Assembly: GCA_017654935.2 (NCBI GenBank)
Contig: CM065704.1
Coordinates: 26,337,467 to 26,401,466 of the forward strand
DNA from: Phymorhynchus buccinoides
Lineage: Eukaryota > Mollusca > Gastropoda > Neogastropoda > Raphitomidae
Length of the DNA: 64,000 bases
Direction of reading: 5' to 3'
Shown: in pieces, positions 1 through 10,549 of the stretch
Layout of the letters: every line of letters begins with the position of its first letter
How positions within the stretch are numbered: the stretch's first letter is position 1
Notes under the pieces: model-generated
Told to the model about the DNA's origin: nothing
The model's input: only the letters and a program-made list of their open reading frames with translations
Databases searched by the model: none
Translations under genes and position numbers: made by a program

Positions 1-42
1 ACGCCTCTGTGACTATAATGCACCTAACCTAACCTAACCTAT
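1..42 (+). mobile_element. SINE 3' end (tail fragment)
   Basis: The first bases match the 3' end of the tRNA-derived SINE seen complete at 4881-5265 and 48785-49143: the words gcctctgtgactataa followed by a short simple tail. Here the tail is repeated ACCTA, whereas other copies have TACCTAA-type tails. The rest of the element lies left of the window. It ends 26 bases into the intron that follows the macro-domain exon of gene 1. Confidence 0.7.
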
Positions 43-68
43 CAGTGGTTTAATTAATTCTCTGTCAC

Positions 69-297
69 CTTTTACAACCATGGCCTTTGCCAGACCCCCG
101 GCGTGCTGCATGCGGTTGTTGGCAGCGTTGACAAGGACGTCGGCGTGTAACTCTGTCATGTCGCCGACCACGGCACGGATGGTCACGCCACTCGGCAGCT
201 GAACGCTGGCCAACACCTGCATCCCGTTGATGTCTGGCATGACAGCGGCGGCGCCGCTTCCTGAGGTAGCGTTCCCTCCACTGTCTACTGCCACCAC
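69..297 (-). CDS. PARP14-like: PARP14-like protein, macro-domain exon
   Basis: This is the last visible exon of gene 1; transcription runs leftward off the window. It encodes 76 codons plus one base. The first half is a Gly/Ser/Ala-rich linker. The second half is the start of a macro domain, with the strand V-G-D-M-T, then the A-D-V-L-V-N-A-A-N-N motif and H-A-G-G-L-A-K-A. In macro domains the NAAN asparagines and the GG loop bind ADP-ribose, and these key residues are intact. The acceptor is AAG before GTG at 298/297. The donor is AAAAG/GTGACA, with GT at 68-67. The phase is 0 in and 1 out, matching the exon at 3614-3798. PARP14 family members act in innate immunity as ADP-ribosyl readers and transferases. 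The rest of this domain and any catalytic domain are outside the window. Confidence 0.78.
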
Positions 298-390
298 CTT
301 TCAACACACATATATATGCTTCACTATTATTATTATTACAACAAAAGCGACATATGAGTAATGCCACTGGATGGCCCACAAAACGAGACA

Positions 391-713
391 TTTCCTCCCG
401 TGGGGCTCCCCGTGGGGGGGTGTCTTTCATACCAATAGTTCCCCACCTTCTGGAAATTCGGTGCTGGTAACTTCCCTTAATCTTTCACTCTCTTTGACTC
501 TGCCTTTTCCCTTTGCTTACTTGCTGTCATCTACTATATCCTTCTGCCAAACCGGTCCATCCTCCTGCCTGTTTTTCAATAAATTCTTACAAAGGTGTTC
601 TCCAGCCGGAGACGGACATGCTGGGCTTAACTATTTCTTAGTTAGGCGCATAACGGCAGCATGATGCATCTGTGCTCATAAGTGACAGGGGAGATTGTCT
701 GAGCGATTGATGA
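391..713 (+). repeat. GAA-tailed SINE-like repeat, copy 1
   Basis: A member of an interspersed family whose 5' part reads ccgtggggatacc, then gttcccccaccttctggaa and a CT-rich stretch with ctctttgactctgcc. Its 3' part reads cataacggcagcatgatgc and ends in GAA-rich sequence. Other copies are at 960-1330, 1455-1795, 1953-2052, 3828-4140 and 21350-21700. Short reading frames inside it are by-products of the repeat. I cannot assign it to a named family. Confidence 0.6.
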
Positions 714-959
714 AGAAGAGACAGCATTTAACCCCCTTCCATACCCAGTTCCATGTCTACTACAGGATGTCTGATGTCACTGATGATGTCATAACGTTTA
801 ATGTCATAGCCCTGGAAAGATGGTTTTCTGTTTAGGCAAAGTCAGGAAAGGTATATCTTTAGACCACTTTCTCAGATTGAGTCTAACTCCATGTCTCTTT
901 TAAATTTCATAATAAGAAAATTGATGTCTCAATTTTCTTCCGGCATTGAAGGGGCAAAA

Positions 960-1330
960 CAATAACAACAAATTCCCCCCCTGGGGATACCGGGGGAAAG
1001 ATCTTTCGTACAAATAGTTCCCCTCACCTTCTGGAAGTCTCTTGAAGGGGAAAACAATAACAACAAATCCCCCCGTGGGGAACTTCCTCTAATCTTCCTC
1101 TAATCCATCAATCTCTTTGACTCTGCCTTTTCCCTTTGCCTACTGTCATCTGCTATCTTTCTATCTTACTGGTCCATTTTCCTGCCTTTTTTCTTACAAA
1201 AATGTCTTCAGCCGAAGTCGAACATGCTGGGCCTGACTATTTCTTAGTTAGGCACATAACGGCAGCATGACGCATCTACGCTAACATGACACGGAACCAT
1301 CTGAGCGAACGAAGAAGAAAAAGAAAAACA
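960..1330 (+). repeat. GAA-tailed SINE-like repeat, copy 2
   Basis: Same family and orientation as 391-713. The 5' head (cccctggggatacc, then gttcccctcaccttctgg) is followed by a partial second head near 1040-1085, so the copy is rearranged. It ends with gaacgaagaagaaaaag. Confidence 0.6.
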
Positions 1331-1454
1331 ACAAATTACCCTTAGGTAGTAAGTAGACTCTCCTCTGTTAGACTTAGAAATGGCTATTTCAAGTATACTC
1401 AGAAGTCGGCCCTTGACTGTCGTTCAGCGGTTACGAGCATTCACAGAATTTGGG

Positions 1455-1795
1455 CCTTCTTCTTCTTCTTCTTCTTCGATCGCTCAGACAGCTTCCTGTC
1501 AATTATAAGCGCAGATGCGTCATGCTGCCGTTACGTGCCTAACTAAGAACATAGTTAGGCCCAGCAAGTCCGATTTCGGCTGGAGGAAATGTATTTGAAA
1601 AGTGTTTTGTGAAAAAAGGCAGGAGAATGGACCGGTAAGGCAGAAGAGATAGTAGATGACAGTAAGCAAAGGGAAAAGGCAGAGTCAAAGAGAGTGACAG
1701 ATTAGAGGAAGCTACAAGCACAGAACTTCCAGAAGGTGGGGGAACTATTTATACGAAAGACCCCCCCCCCCCCCGGTATCCCCACGGGGGTGTAA
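1455..1795 (-). repeat. GAA-tailed SINE-like repeat, copy 3 (inverted)
   Basis: An inverted copy starting at a (TTC)n run, which is the GAA tail on the minus strand, and ending at gtatccccacgggg. It is head-to-head with copies 1 and 2, so 391-1795 can fold back on itself. Confidence 0.6.
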
Positions 1796-1952
1796 CATTC
1801 TAAAAGCTAGGTAGTCTTTAAACTAGGACAGCATATTTCATTTTGTCATTCTAAGTCCTGCGTTGCATGTGTGTCAAACTGAAAGACAGTCTTTAAAACA
1901 GTTTGCGTAAAGTGGGAAAAGTCTAGTTCGTCTTGGTCCGTTCAGAACTTCT

Positions 1953-2052
1953 TCAGATTAGAGGAAGCTACAAGCACAGAACTTCCAGAAGGTGGGGGAA
2001 CTATTTATACAAAAGACACTCCCCCCCAGTATCCCCGTGGGAGGGGAATTTG
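1953..2052 (-). repeat. Partial head of the GAA-tailed repeat
   Basis: Only the 5' hundred bases of the family are present (agaggaagctacaagcac through gtatccccgtggg). Confidence 0.55.
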
Positions 2053-2254
2053 GGCCTAAGCGAGTGAGTTGAAACAAAACCTAAAACATTACACGTCACA
2101 TGACGCCAGGCATCAGAATGGTCTGAAGTCCAATCCTCTGAAAACCATGGTAAAAGGGCCATCAAGGCCCCAGACTGAAGAGGGACAACACTGAAATGAG
2201 TTCCCAACACCACCAAAAAGGCTTAACATCATAAGAAATCACTTTAAAATGCTA

Positions 2255-3006
2255 CAGTGAAACCCGTTTAGTACGAATTCCAGGGGAGAGGGCCAATTTA
2301 ATCGTAAGCATTGCTCGTTCAAACCATTTTATCGATTTTGGCAACCCTGACGAACCTATCAATCGCTCCTCACATCTACTGTGATGTGCGTGTTGGTAAA
2401 GTGTGAAAAAAACAGAAAAACGGAAACAACACACTTACCCAACAAAGCATGGTTGTAAGCCCAGTATCCTGTATCCATAGGGTTTTTATTGCCGATTACA
2501 TACACTTTAAAACAGTTTATTAACACACGATAACATCAAAAACATAAAATACACACACACGCTTTAAGAGAAAGTTAAAATTTCCCGGAAGTCACAAGAT
2601 CAGTGCGCAAAGAGTGAGTCCAGTGTCGTCTGCTTGAGCTGCAGACACCCAAGTTGTTATATCGGCCAATCAGAATGCCGCTTACATATCGAGGGGTCAG
2701 TCAAGATGGCGATGCTGTTGTCAGTGTGTTCTCATTCTAGCCAGGTAGTTATGCAAGAAAGCTTGACTTTGGGATGGCGGTGTGGTTGTAAGTGCGTTCT
2801 CGTTCTAACCGCGTAGTTTTTGCATAAAAGCTTGACTTTGGGAGTCAATAAATTGTACGTTATATGCAAGTTGCTTGTTGTAGCAAGCTCGTTGTATGCA
2901 GAATTATTTAACAAGGAAAAAGAAGGCTTGTGGTCGGGAATTTTGAAACCACTCGTTAAACACGGGCTCTCGATTAAACCGTACTCGTACTAAATGGGTT
3001 TCCCTG
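2255..3006. mobile_element. TA-flanked pogo/Tigger-like non-autonomous element, copy 1
   Basis: Terminal inverted repeats CAGTGAAACCCGTTTAGTAC (left) and the complement of CAGGGAAACCCATTTAGTAC (right) lie between TA dinucleotides at 2253-2254 and 3007-3008. A TA target duplication plus CAGTGAAACC-type ends suggests the Tc1/mariner superfamily, pogo/Tigger branch. The element is 752 bp with only short disconnected frames, so no intact transposase is seen. A near-identical copy in the opposite orientation is at 16430-17188. Confidence 0.75.
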
Positions 3007-3084
3007 TATTTAACACAAAGAATAACACTCAATGAAAAGGCAAAACCTGACAAGAGAAGCCAATCCTCTGTCAGAAATTCTTAA

Positions 3085-3555
3085 CACACTCGGGACGAAT
3101 GAGTCGGATCCGGCTCATGGCTCACACAACCGTTTAGGACGAATGGCCCGGATCCGGCTCATAAGAGTTTTCAAGAGGTTTTGATTTCTGGCGTGTAACC
3201 AGCTTTCCGGTGCGAAGTCATAACCTACTTTCAGTTTTCTTTGACCTTGCCTCTCTTGAAATCAACCAATCATTGCATAGTTTACATTCAGCTTTGGTTG
3301 TAGAGGGGGGTCAAAGATCGGAATGTGAAATTTTCCTTCGTTCTATGTGTTAGCTGTTCTCGTCAATAGGAGACAAACGACGAAGGTAAGGAATCTGATA
3401 TTTTACGATCGTTTAGTGCATGGTGTTGCTAATCTTTTCTGAACATATTGATGCCTAACTCTTCATAACTTGGTTTGGGTGATTATTTTACTAACCTAGT
3501 CAAATGCCCAGTCCCCACAGAACAAGGGGAAATATTTCGGTCAGTCCCGAGTGAG
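3085..3555. mobile_element. TTAA-flanked piggyBac-like MITE
   Basis: The ends are CACACTCGGGAC and GTCCCGAGTGAG, bounded by TTAA at 3081-3084 and 3556-3559. TTAA target duplication is the hallmark of piggyBac. A GAATG..CGGATCCGGCTCAT subterminal motif occurs twice near the left end (about 3096 and 3140). It is 471 bp long and non-coding, and lies in the intron after the exon at 3614-3798, about 55 bases downstream of that exon's donor. Confidence 0.75.
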
Positions 3556-3613
3556 TTAATCCTCTGACCCTCTGACAATTCTAATGCCTATGTCACGCGT
3601 GCTGCAGGCTCAC

Positions 3614-3798
3614 CTCCAGGCCATCGCTCTCCGGCGTCAGGGCCAGCACGCAGCGGTTGGTCTGCCCCAGCACCTTCAGGTCCTTCGCCGTGTGCGCCGA
3701 GGTCAGGCACCGCACAGGGGCCAGGTCCGAGAACCTCTCCACGTGGCAGACGATCTGGGAACTCAGCTCCACCAGCTTCTTCCTCATCTCCTCCAGCC
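3614..3798 (-). CDS. PARP14-like: PARP14-like protein, KH-like region exon
   Basis: An internal exon of gene 1, 185 nt, phase 1 in and 0 out. The acceptor is GAAG/GGCTGG and the donor is a strong GAG/GTGAGC (GT at 3613-3612). The peptide runs from G-L-E-E-M-R-K-K-L through C-H-V-E-R-F-S-D-L-A-P-V-R-C to S-D-G-L-E. It sits just before the macro-domain exon, where PARP14 has its last degenerate KH-type repeats. It contains no recognisable catalytic motif. High GC at codon third positions and precise phase matching with both neighbours support a real exon. Confidence 0.72.
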
Positions 3799-3827
3799 CT
3801 TCGTAATAATTTTTTTTATTTTTGTTT

Positions 3828-4140
3828 GCGTTCCCAAGCCATATGGCCATAATGGGTAAGGTACATATGTGTCTGGTTTTCGGTTTTCACTGGTCTCCCC
3901 GCTGCGTACAGCCAACACATTCCAATTTCGGAGGAGCTCAAAGGAGAAAAATTGGGAAGATTTTTTTGAAAAAAAAAGGCAGGAGAATGGGCCAATAAGG
4001 CAGAAAGATAGTAGATGACAGAAAGCAAAGGGAAAAGGCAGAGTCAAAGAGAGTGAAAGATTAGTGGAAGCTACAAGCACAGAACTTCCAGAAGGTGGGG
4101 GAACTATTCATACGAAAGACTCCCGGTATCCCCACGGGGA
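3828..4140 (-). repeat. GAA-tailed repeat family, variant with a different 3' end
   Basis: The right part matches copies 1-4 (caaagggaaaaggcagagtc, ccagaaggtggggg, gtatccccacgggg). The left part carries a different block (gcgttcccaagccatatggc, then ctgcgtacagcc) shared with 21350-21700. This is a subfamily with a swapped 3' half. Confidence 0.55.
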
Positions 4141-4142
4141 AG

Positions 4143-4198
4143 TAATAATAATAATAATAATAAATAATAATAATATGTAATAATAATAATAATAGCAA
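4143..4198. repeat. (AAT)n microsatellite
   Basis: About 56 bases of AAT triplets with one interruption (atatgt). It lies between two repeat elements in an intron of gene 1. Confidence 0.85.
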
Positions 4199-4400
4199 TA
4201 AACTCTTCTAGCGCCATGTATTTTTTGACGTTTTTGGTTGTCCGTTGCATCTCAACCGACAAGAAAGGGGGTAACTTTTTTCTTTTTTTCCCGAGTGGGC
4301 ATGCGTTGCTTTAACAGAAAAAAATCAAACGTAAGCTATTAAAAAAATAGATAAAACACATGGCAGTGAATGTCTTTGCATTTGGTGGGAGTGCAGAGCG
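4199..4400. mobile_element. Fragment of a TTAA MITE related to 20771-20993
   Basis: Shares aactcttctagcgccat, a tgacgttttt..gttgtc block and catttggtggga with the element at 20771-20993, partly in the opposite orientation. The ends are not both preserved, so this is a degraded copy. Confidence 0.45.
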
Positions 4401-4880
4401 CACACTGGAAGTGTTAAGCGCTTATTCTCCTTACAGGGCTCTAAGCGATTCACACAGGAAACTAAAAGAGTCAAAAACTTGATGCACAAATTAAAATGAA
4501 CGACACAAAATAGAACGAAATCACAGAATGAATGAAAGAATGAAATAGTGATGCGAAAAGAGGAGATAACAAAGCAGATGCTTTGTTTGTCTCGCTTTGG
4601 CTCTGATCCACGCATTGCTAGATGATTGGTGTCGTAATCAAACTTTGGTGGAGGGGAGTTAATTAGAAAGAGTTTTGTCCCCTTGGTTCAATTTCGACAC
4701 AAAACAGAATGACAACTAGACCTGCACTTCCCATGAAGTTTACCTCAAATTCCCCACCTCCCCAAAACCCTGAATCCTAATGACTCCCATCACAAGAAAA
4801 ACGTGTCTCACACTCACACTAGTCATTTTCCAACAAACACACACCAAATTTCACCTCTACACCACCCCCCTCCAACACAT

Positions 4881-5265
4881 TAGAGTGGCACAGTGGTAGC
4901 GCGTTCGCCTCGTGTGTCAAGTAAACCCGAGTTCGAACCTGGGTACAGGGGATTTTTCATCTCACTTTGCACTAGGCCTTAACGGTCTGAACGTGGAGTC
5001 TTTTGGACGAGACGATAAACCGAGGTCCCGTGTGCCCATGCACTTAGCACACGTTAAACCCAGTGGCAACGAAAAAGTTGTCATTTGGTCAAAATTTAAC
5101 ACACACCCCTCTCCCACCCTTCCTTCTTCATCAGTCACACAAAAATCGCACGCAAAAAAAAAAAAGGGTGGCGCGCCTCTGGCTGCGACGCGCTCTCCAG
5201 GTGGGAGCAACCCCAATTTCACAGATGCCTCTGTGACTATAAAGTACCCTAATACCTAATAACAT
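4881..5265 (+). mobile_element. tRNA-derived SINE, full-length
   Basis: The 5' head has a pol III A-box-like TGGCACAGTGGTAGCGCG and a B-box GAGTTCGAACC spaced as in a tRNA. A conserved body follows (cactaggccttaacggtctg; gataaaccgaggtcccgtgt; cccagtggcaacgaaaaagt), then a 3' block ggcgcgcctctggctgc..gggagcaacc and the end tgactataaagtacc(ctaatac)n. Only the head is tRNA-like; the long tail and simple-repeat end identify a SINE, not a tRNA gene. Other copies: 1-42, 41101-41498, 48785-49143, 57156-57910 and a partial at 58498. Confidence 0.85.
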
Positions 5266-5465
5266 GGGTGCCACTCTTTCAGTTTTACACTGATTTCAGT
5301 TTTTTTAAATTTTACCAGAAACTGAACTTCATTTTGTTTTTAAATTCCTCCAATAAACAAGTCAGCCACAAGTGATTTGGGTCGCTTTGAACTTGGTTGT
5401 TCCCCTGTCTTTCATTTTTTTTTGTCATTCTGGGGAGTTGCACCCATGTAATAATAATGCAAATA

Positions 5466-5760
5466 ACGGGTTCCCACAGATGCGACCAAACAAAATTCCA
5501 GACTTTTTCCAGGGCTTTTCCTAATTTTTCCAGACCCCAAAATGTGTGTGTGAACAACCTGTGTGTGCATACCATGCACCCCTACTCACAATCAATGTAA
5601 AACCATCCCAAAATAGGCTTTATAGCTTTTTAAAAATTCCAGGACTTTTCCAGACTCGTGGCCACAAAATAAAAAATGTCAAGACTTTTCCAGCCCTGGA
5701 AATGACTTTTGCATTTTTCCATAGTTTTTCCAGACTTCCAGGACTCTGTACGAACCCTGT
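5466..5760. mobile_element. hAT-like MITE ending in GGGTTC / GAACCC
   Basis: Ends acgggttcccacag and ctctgtacgaaccctgt are imperfect inverted repeats. The interior is full of ttttccagac-type words found in both orientations (for example 5492-5535 and 5645-5745). It ends 18 bases from the donor of the exon at 5779-5941. The superfamily assignment is tentative. Confidence 0.5.
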
Positions 5761-5778
5761 AATACTCAGCAAGCATAC

Positions 5779-5941
5779 CTTGCTTGGTGCCCCGGACCAG
5801 CAGCTCAGGGTTGGGTGAGGACTCCTGGCTGGGCTGAGTGGCGCTGACTCTGTAGGCCCGGAGCGCGTTCTGGGCGTCCACCAGTTTCTGCTGCCACTCG
5901 CGCTGAATGAAGCGGTGCCGGCTGGGAGAGAGGCGCATCAC
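5779..5941 (-). CDS. PARP14-like: PARP14-like protein, KH-like/helical exon
   Basis: An internal exon of gene 1, 163 nt, phase 0 in and 1 out. The acceptor is cccgcacag/GTGATG and the donor is CAAG/GTATGC (GT at 5778-5777). It encodes V-M-R-L-S-P-S-R-H-R-F-I-Q-R-E-W, then a helical stretch ending R-G-T-K-Q. R-x-F-I-Q-x-x-W resembles a KH-repeat junction in PARP14, but this is a weak match by eye. The phases join exactly to 9295-10517 upstream and 3614-3798 downstream. Confidence 0.7.
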
Positions 5942-6049
5942 CTGTGCGGGTTCAAAAGGCCGTGCACAAACGCATGCACATACACATGTATGTGAATAGA
6001 CATTCATTAAATTACTTATGTGAATCACTTATGTGAAAAGACATTAAAT

Positions 6050-6207
6050 TGAAGTATATATACACACACATGCACATACACACACGCACACACACACTCA
6101 CACGCACGCACCATCACTTTGCATTGTTGTATAGTGCGTGCGCGCGTGTGTGTGTGTGTGTGTTAGAGAGAGAGAGATTTTATATTAAGTATGAATTATA
6201 AATATTT

Positions 6208-6261
<54 letters not shown>

Positions 6262-6310
6262 TGTCTGTCTGCTTGTGTCTGTTTGTCTGTATGTGTGTGC
6301 TATGCTATGT
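6050..6310. repeat. CA/GT microsatellite cluster
   Basis: An intronic block: CA-rich at 6060-6110, (GT)n at 6146-6162 and a long (GT)n at 6211-6260. A shorter (CA)n follows at 6523-6552. Confidence 0.85.
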
Positions 6311-6520
6311 GTAGTGTTATTCCATGTGTGCTGAGTGTGTGAATGTGTGGAACCACATACACCATTGTAAATGACGTGTTCATGATGACATAAGTTTGTG
6401 TGCGACATATTGTGCCTTGTCGGTCTCCCAGTCGAAGTCTCACAATAAAGACGAACATTTGGAGAACAGCTTCGCTTTTTTCTGTGCTTTTTGTTGTTGT
6501 TGGTTGCGTACATTGCACAA

Positions 6521-6555
<35 letters not shown>

Positions 6556-6599
6556 CTGTGTAAGTCCACGTTCATTTGAGCAATGTGTGCATAACTTCC

Positions 6600-6690
6600 C
6601 AACTTCCCAAGAGAGAAAGGGAGAGAAAAGAGAGAGAAACAGAGAGAAAGAAAGGGAGACAAATAGAGACAGAGAGAGAGGGAAATGTTT
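6600..6690. repeat. GA-rich purine tract
   Basis: About 90 bases of gagaaagg / gagagaaa sequence, almost pure purine on the plus strand, next to the foldback element at 6713. Confidence 0.7.
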
Positions 6691-6712
6691 TTGTTTCATA
6701 CAAAACAAAACT

Positions 6713-7124
6713 ACACAAAATCTCGGTAAAGGTAAAGATGTGCCACCCCCCATGCATTTCTCGGTTCATTCTATTTTTCCGTTTTTGCCTTTCTTACCAT
6801 ACATACAGCTGTATTTTAGGAACATTTTCAGCTAATAACCTTTTTGGAATACTAACCCTAGAACCCTAGCCCTAAAAACCCTAGACTATGTACTGCAGTA
6901 CACCGCGATTTGTCACAGTTGTGGTTTGTTGCAATAGGGTGGGGGGGGTAGGGTTAGGTTTAGGGCTAGGGTTAGGGCTAGGGTTAGTATTCCAAAAAGG
7001 TTATTAGCTAAAAATGTTCCTAAAATACAGTATGGTAAGAAAGGCAATAACGAAAAAATAGAATTAACCGAGATAGGTAGGGGCGGGGGCACATCTTGAC
7101 CTTTACCAAAATCTCTTGTGTGTC
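6713..7124. mobile_element. Foldback element with telomere-like repeats at its centre
   Basis: Two arms of about 178-181 bases (6713-6890 and 6944-7124) are inverted copies: cacaaaatctcggtaaaggt at the left, with acctttaccaaaatctcttg at the right. Next to the loop each arm carries CCCTAA/TTAGGG-like words (ctaaccctagaaccctagcc; ctagggttagggctaggg). The loop holds tgtactgcagtacaccgcg. Degraded relatives occur at 27395-27700 and 39575-39790. Confidence 0.7.
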
Positions 7125-7218
7125 GTTTATTATTTTTGTTCTTTTCCTTTTCAAAGATGATGGCACTATCTCTCTCGGCCACTACAGACAAGATAGACCA
7201 ATCCTATCTAAGCTCATT

Positions 7219-8221
7219 CAGTGTTTCCCATAGGGGTGAAATGTGAGAGTCCCAGGGACTCCCTGTGCAAAATTTTAAGAGTCCTTTTCATATTTTTAAG
7301 AGTCCCCTAAGTATATGATAAAAAAAATGCTTTAACAAAAGCAAATACATGCTAAACACACATGTTACATGCACAGTGAACACACAGGCAAACACATGTG
7401 CATAACCCCTGGAAATGGAATAGGCTGACTACCTAGAGAGAGAGAGAGAGGGGGGGGGGAGACAAACAGATCGAGATATGGACAGAGAGACAGGCAGACA
7501 GACACACAAGCGTACACACACACTTGCATATGCAGTAGCTTATGTTTTTGAGATGAAACAAGACTGACAACCAAGAAAACCAAAGCAAACAGACTGACCG
7601 CTGTGGCACGAAGCGAAAATCGGGTTCGGAGTTTTGATATGGAAACGTTGGGGTGGCTTGACCTAATTCCAACGATCCTACAAGTTGCAGACGATGTCTG
7701 AGCGAGTCCGAAACTAGCAAACATATTCTTCTGCCCCTTTCCTACTCGTGGCTTCTTTTGGGGAGGCATGGCTGGTTTTAAACACGAATTGTTGTCAAAA
7801 GGCCGAGAACGATCTTGTTTAGCACTAGAAGACTAGGTCACGCTGGAACTTTATTTGGTCTTCAAAAAGTTGGATCGGAAAAGCTTTACCGAATGTGCAA
7901 TGCCGCCATTTCTTCGTTTCGGCCTTCGTTTCGCCAGATACAACTTTTTAGTTTTGATTATGGTCCGAGGCTGCGGAAGAACTAAGTTTAGCAGACGACA
8001 GAATCCGTGAAGTTGTTGACTGCTTTGACGAAAAATCAATCGGTCAGATGACCGCAGGCGCCTGCCTGCTAAAACTATCGGTCAAAATCAAAGAATGAAC
8101 CCTGCTGTCTCTGTCTGTTGAAAAAAGTGTGCGTCCCATAGGACGCCCAGAGCTGATATCAAAGAGTCCCTCTGATTTTTGTGCTTCAGGGACGCACATA
8201 TGTGCGTTATGGGAAACACTG
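7219..8221. mobile_element. hAT-like element with CAGTGTTTCCCA ends
   Basis: Terminal inverted repeat CAGTGTTTCCCATA (left) and TATGGGAAACACTG (right), a typical hAT end. The interior keeps short minus-strand frames, including M-P-P-Q-K-K-P-R-V-G-K at 7769, but no transposase catalytic region. I see no perfect 8-bp target duplication. It is 1,003 bp in a gene 1 intron. Confidence 0.65.
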
Positions 8222-8544
8222 TCATTTTATTTTACCAACTCCATAGAACACTGTTTTACGAATATATATCCAAAACTCTCTGTAATTGCGAGGCGGTCGC
8301 TATACTGAAGACTATTTTAGTAATAAATAAGAAGGGAAGAGACCTAGTAGAACTGTCCGCGATACTGAGGTGCCTGTTTAACAGTGTTAACTCATTCCCA
8401 TTGCAATGATTTTGAATTATTAAAAAAAATCAAAAAAATCACTCCAGCCATGCACACAAACAAAACAGACATAAACAAAAAGAGAAATGAAAGAAGATTA
8501 CAGGTTTTTACTTCAGGTTTAGACATAGGGACTTTTTTATATAT

Positions 8545-8765
8545 ATATTCTCCTCCTCCTCCTCCTCCTCGTCTTCTTCTTCTCCTTCTTCTTCCTCTTC
8601 TTCTTCCTCTTCTGCTGAGAGCGTGGCTGTGTTTGTGTGTGCTTGTGGGCGTATATACTTGCACACACACTTGTGTGCGTATGCGGGTGTGGGCTTGTGT
8701 GCTTGTGTGTGTGTGTGTGTGTGTACGTGCGTGTGTGTGTGTGAGTGAATGTGAGTGTGTGTGGT
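8545..8765. repeat. Pyrimidine tract followed by GT microsatellite
   Basis: TCC/TTC triplets at about 8549-8612, followed by GT-rich sequence with (GT)n at 8695-8765. Confidence 0.8.
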
Positions 8766-9294
8766 TCAGGTGAACGATGATGTCCACTAAGAAAGGTGCG
8801 ACAAGATGTGGGCATATGAACTGTTTTCAGGTTTTACTTTTTACCTTGAGCTGTGAATGTGGTATAAAAGAGGGGAATTTTAAGCGTGCTCAACCTGTCC
8901 ATTGAAAAAGTGTTAAAATAAACACGAAACGTTTGGCCACATACAACGGTGTTTGCTTTTTTTTTCTATCCATATGCAAGACTATATATATATATATATA
9001 AGGCTTTATATTGAAAATCTCTACAGCAATTATTTACCCCACTTCAAACCACTACAAATGCAAAGTAAGAGGCAAAAGAGTGGTTCTAAGGGAGCGAAGC
9101 GAGTAACCAAAGTGTGGTGTGCACACATATTTACCTCCCTCGAAACAAATTCATAAAATTGACAGCTTTATATTAATTCCGGCCATATATGACTTGAATG
9201 AATTAAGCAGGGTTCCACTGTATTTTAAAGATTCACTCTTATTGCAATGGCTAATAATAATAGGCAGTGGGGGTGGGAGGAGGGGACACCTGAC

Positions 9295-10517
9295 CTGTGA
9301 GTACATGGTGTTCTCCTGGAAGAAGACCTCCACCTCCTCCACAGCGACGTGCATCACGCTGTCCAGGGCCGTGAGGCGGACCTTGCACTCGTCCACCGCC
9401 GGGCTGATCAGCAGGACCCCCGCGTGGCTGGTCGTCAGCCGATCCACAAGGCCGCTCCACGAGGGTTGGCTCAGCAGCTCCAGCGACTCGGAGCTCAGCT
9501 CGCAGACGTGCTCCGACACGGACTTGGTGATGAGGTGGATGGCCTCCACCAGGGCTTCGTCGGAGAAGGCGTGCACGATGACCGGACCCCCCGCGGCGGG
9601 GGCCGCGGCCTCCATCTCCCACACGGCCACGATGTTCTGCTCCTTGAACATGCCCATGATGTGGGGCTTGACGTCCTTGCCCTCCAGCAGCTGCTTCTGC
9701 CGCGGGGACAGCTTGCTCATCTTGTCCGAGCTGATCGTGGAGATCAGGTCGTACATGTCGATCTGCGCCTGCTTCACGTCCTTCAGCAGCCCACGGAACA
9801 CGATGCAGTTGCTCTTGGGCTGGATCTCCACCTTGAGGCCCTCGTAGCACTTCTCCGCCTCCGTGTGGAAGCCGAACGCCAGCAGCAGTCGCAGCTGGTA
9901 GTTCTTCAGTCGGCTGTTGGTGTCGGTCACCTCCTGTTTGCGCCGCTCCACAGCCTTCTCCACTTTCTTCACCGCGGCGTCGACCCGGTCAAAGAGCTCC
10001 TGAGCCACGCCCTTCACCCCCACCACAACGAAAGCCGACTCATCTGCCAGCGGGAACAGCGCGGCTCCTTGAACAGAGCCGCTCAAGCCGGCTTCGCTCA
10101 CCACAGCTTGCTCCACTTCGGACCACAGCTGCTGCACCACGGGCCTCCTCTGCAGCTCAAACCCTCCCACAAAGTTCTCCACCGTCTGGCGAACATCCAC
10201 GGCCCAGGTGCGAGCCAAGATGCGGGCCTTGGCCACGGCGGGGGTCAGGGTGCACTCGATGCGGACCTCGTCACCCTGGAAGGTGCAGTTGGCGTGTCTG
10301 TTGGCCAGACACTGGAGAAGCGAGTCCCGGGCGTGGGTGTCCTGGCGGACGTAGGCCACTAGGCGAGGGTCCAGGGAGTCCAGGGTGAGGGGTGTGGGCA
10401 TGAGGAAGGTGGAGGGGTCCTCGCTGCCCCCCGAGGGGCCCAGGCACTCCAGGTAGCGCTTCACCACCAGATCACAGAGGTCCAGCTTGTGGGGGATGCT
10501 CAACACGCTGTCCAGCA
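9295..10517 (-). CDS. PARP14-like: PARP14-like protein, large RRM/KH-like exon
   Basis: The largest exon of gene 1, 1,223 nt, about 407 codons, with no stop. The acceptor is gtgttccag/TGCTGG and the donor is TCACAG/GTCAGG (GT at 9294-9293). Phase 1 in and 0 out fit both neighbours. The peptide starts V-L-D-S-V-L-S-I-P-H-K and continues as repeated alpha/beta modules of about 70-90 residues, such as V-E-N-F-V-G-G-F-E-L, E-I-Q-P-K-S-N-C-I-V-F-R-G and G-K-D-V-K-P-H-I-M-G-M. This fits the tandem degenerate KH-like region between the RRMs and macro domains of PARP14. The modules are too diverged to delimit by eye. Very GC-rich codons contrast with the AT-rich introns. Long frames on the opposite strand here are shadows. 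Confidence 0.78.
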
Positions 10518-10549
10518 CTGGAACACACAACAGACAACGATGAAATTCG

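Noticed and set aside
4881..4955. tRNA gene
   Set aside because: Only A- and B-box words with no complete cloverleaf; the same head occurs at several loci with a common body and tail, so it is a SINE.
6870..6990. True interstitial telomere
   Set aside because: The TTAGGG-like words are degenerate and form part of the arms of a foldback element.
9349..10362. 337-residue frame on the strand opposite the large PARP14-like exon
   Set aside because: A GC-rich shadow frame with His/Leu/Arg bias; the minus frame has splice sites and phase agreement.
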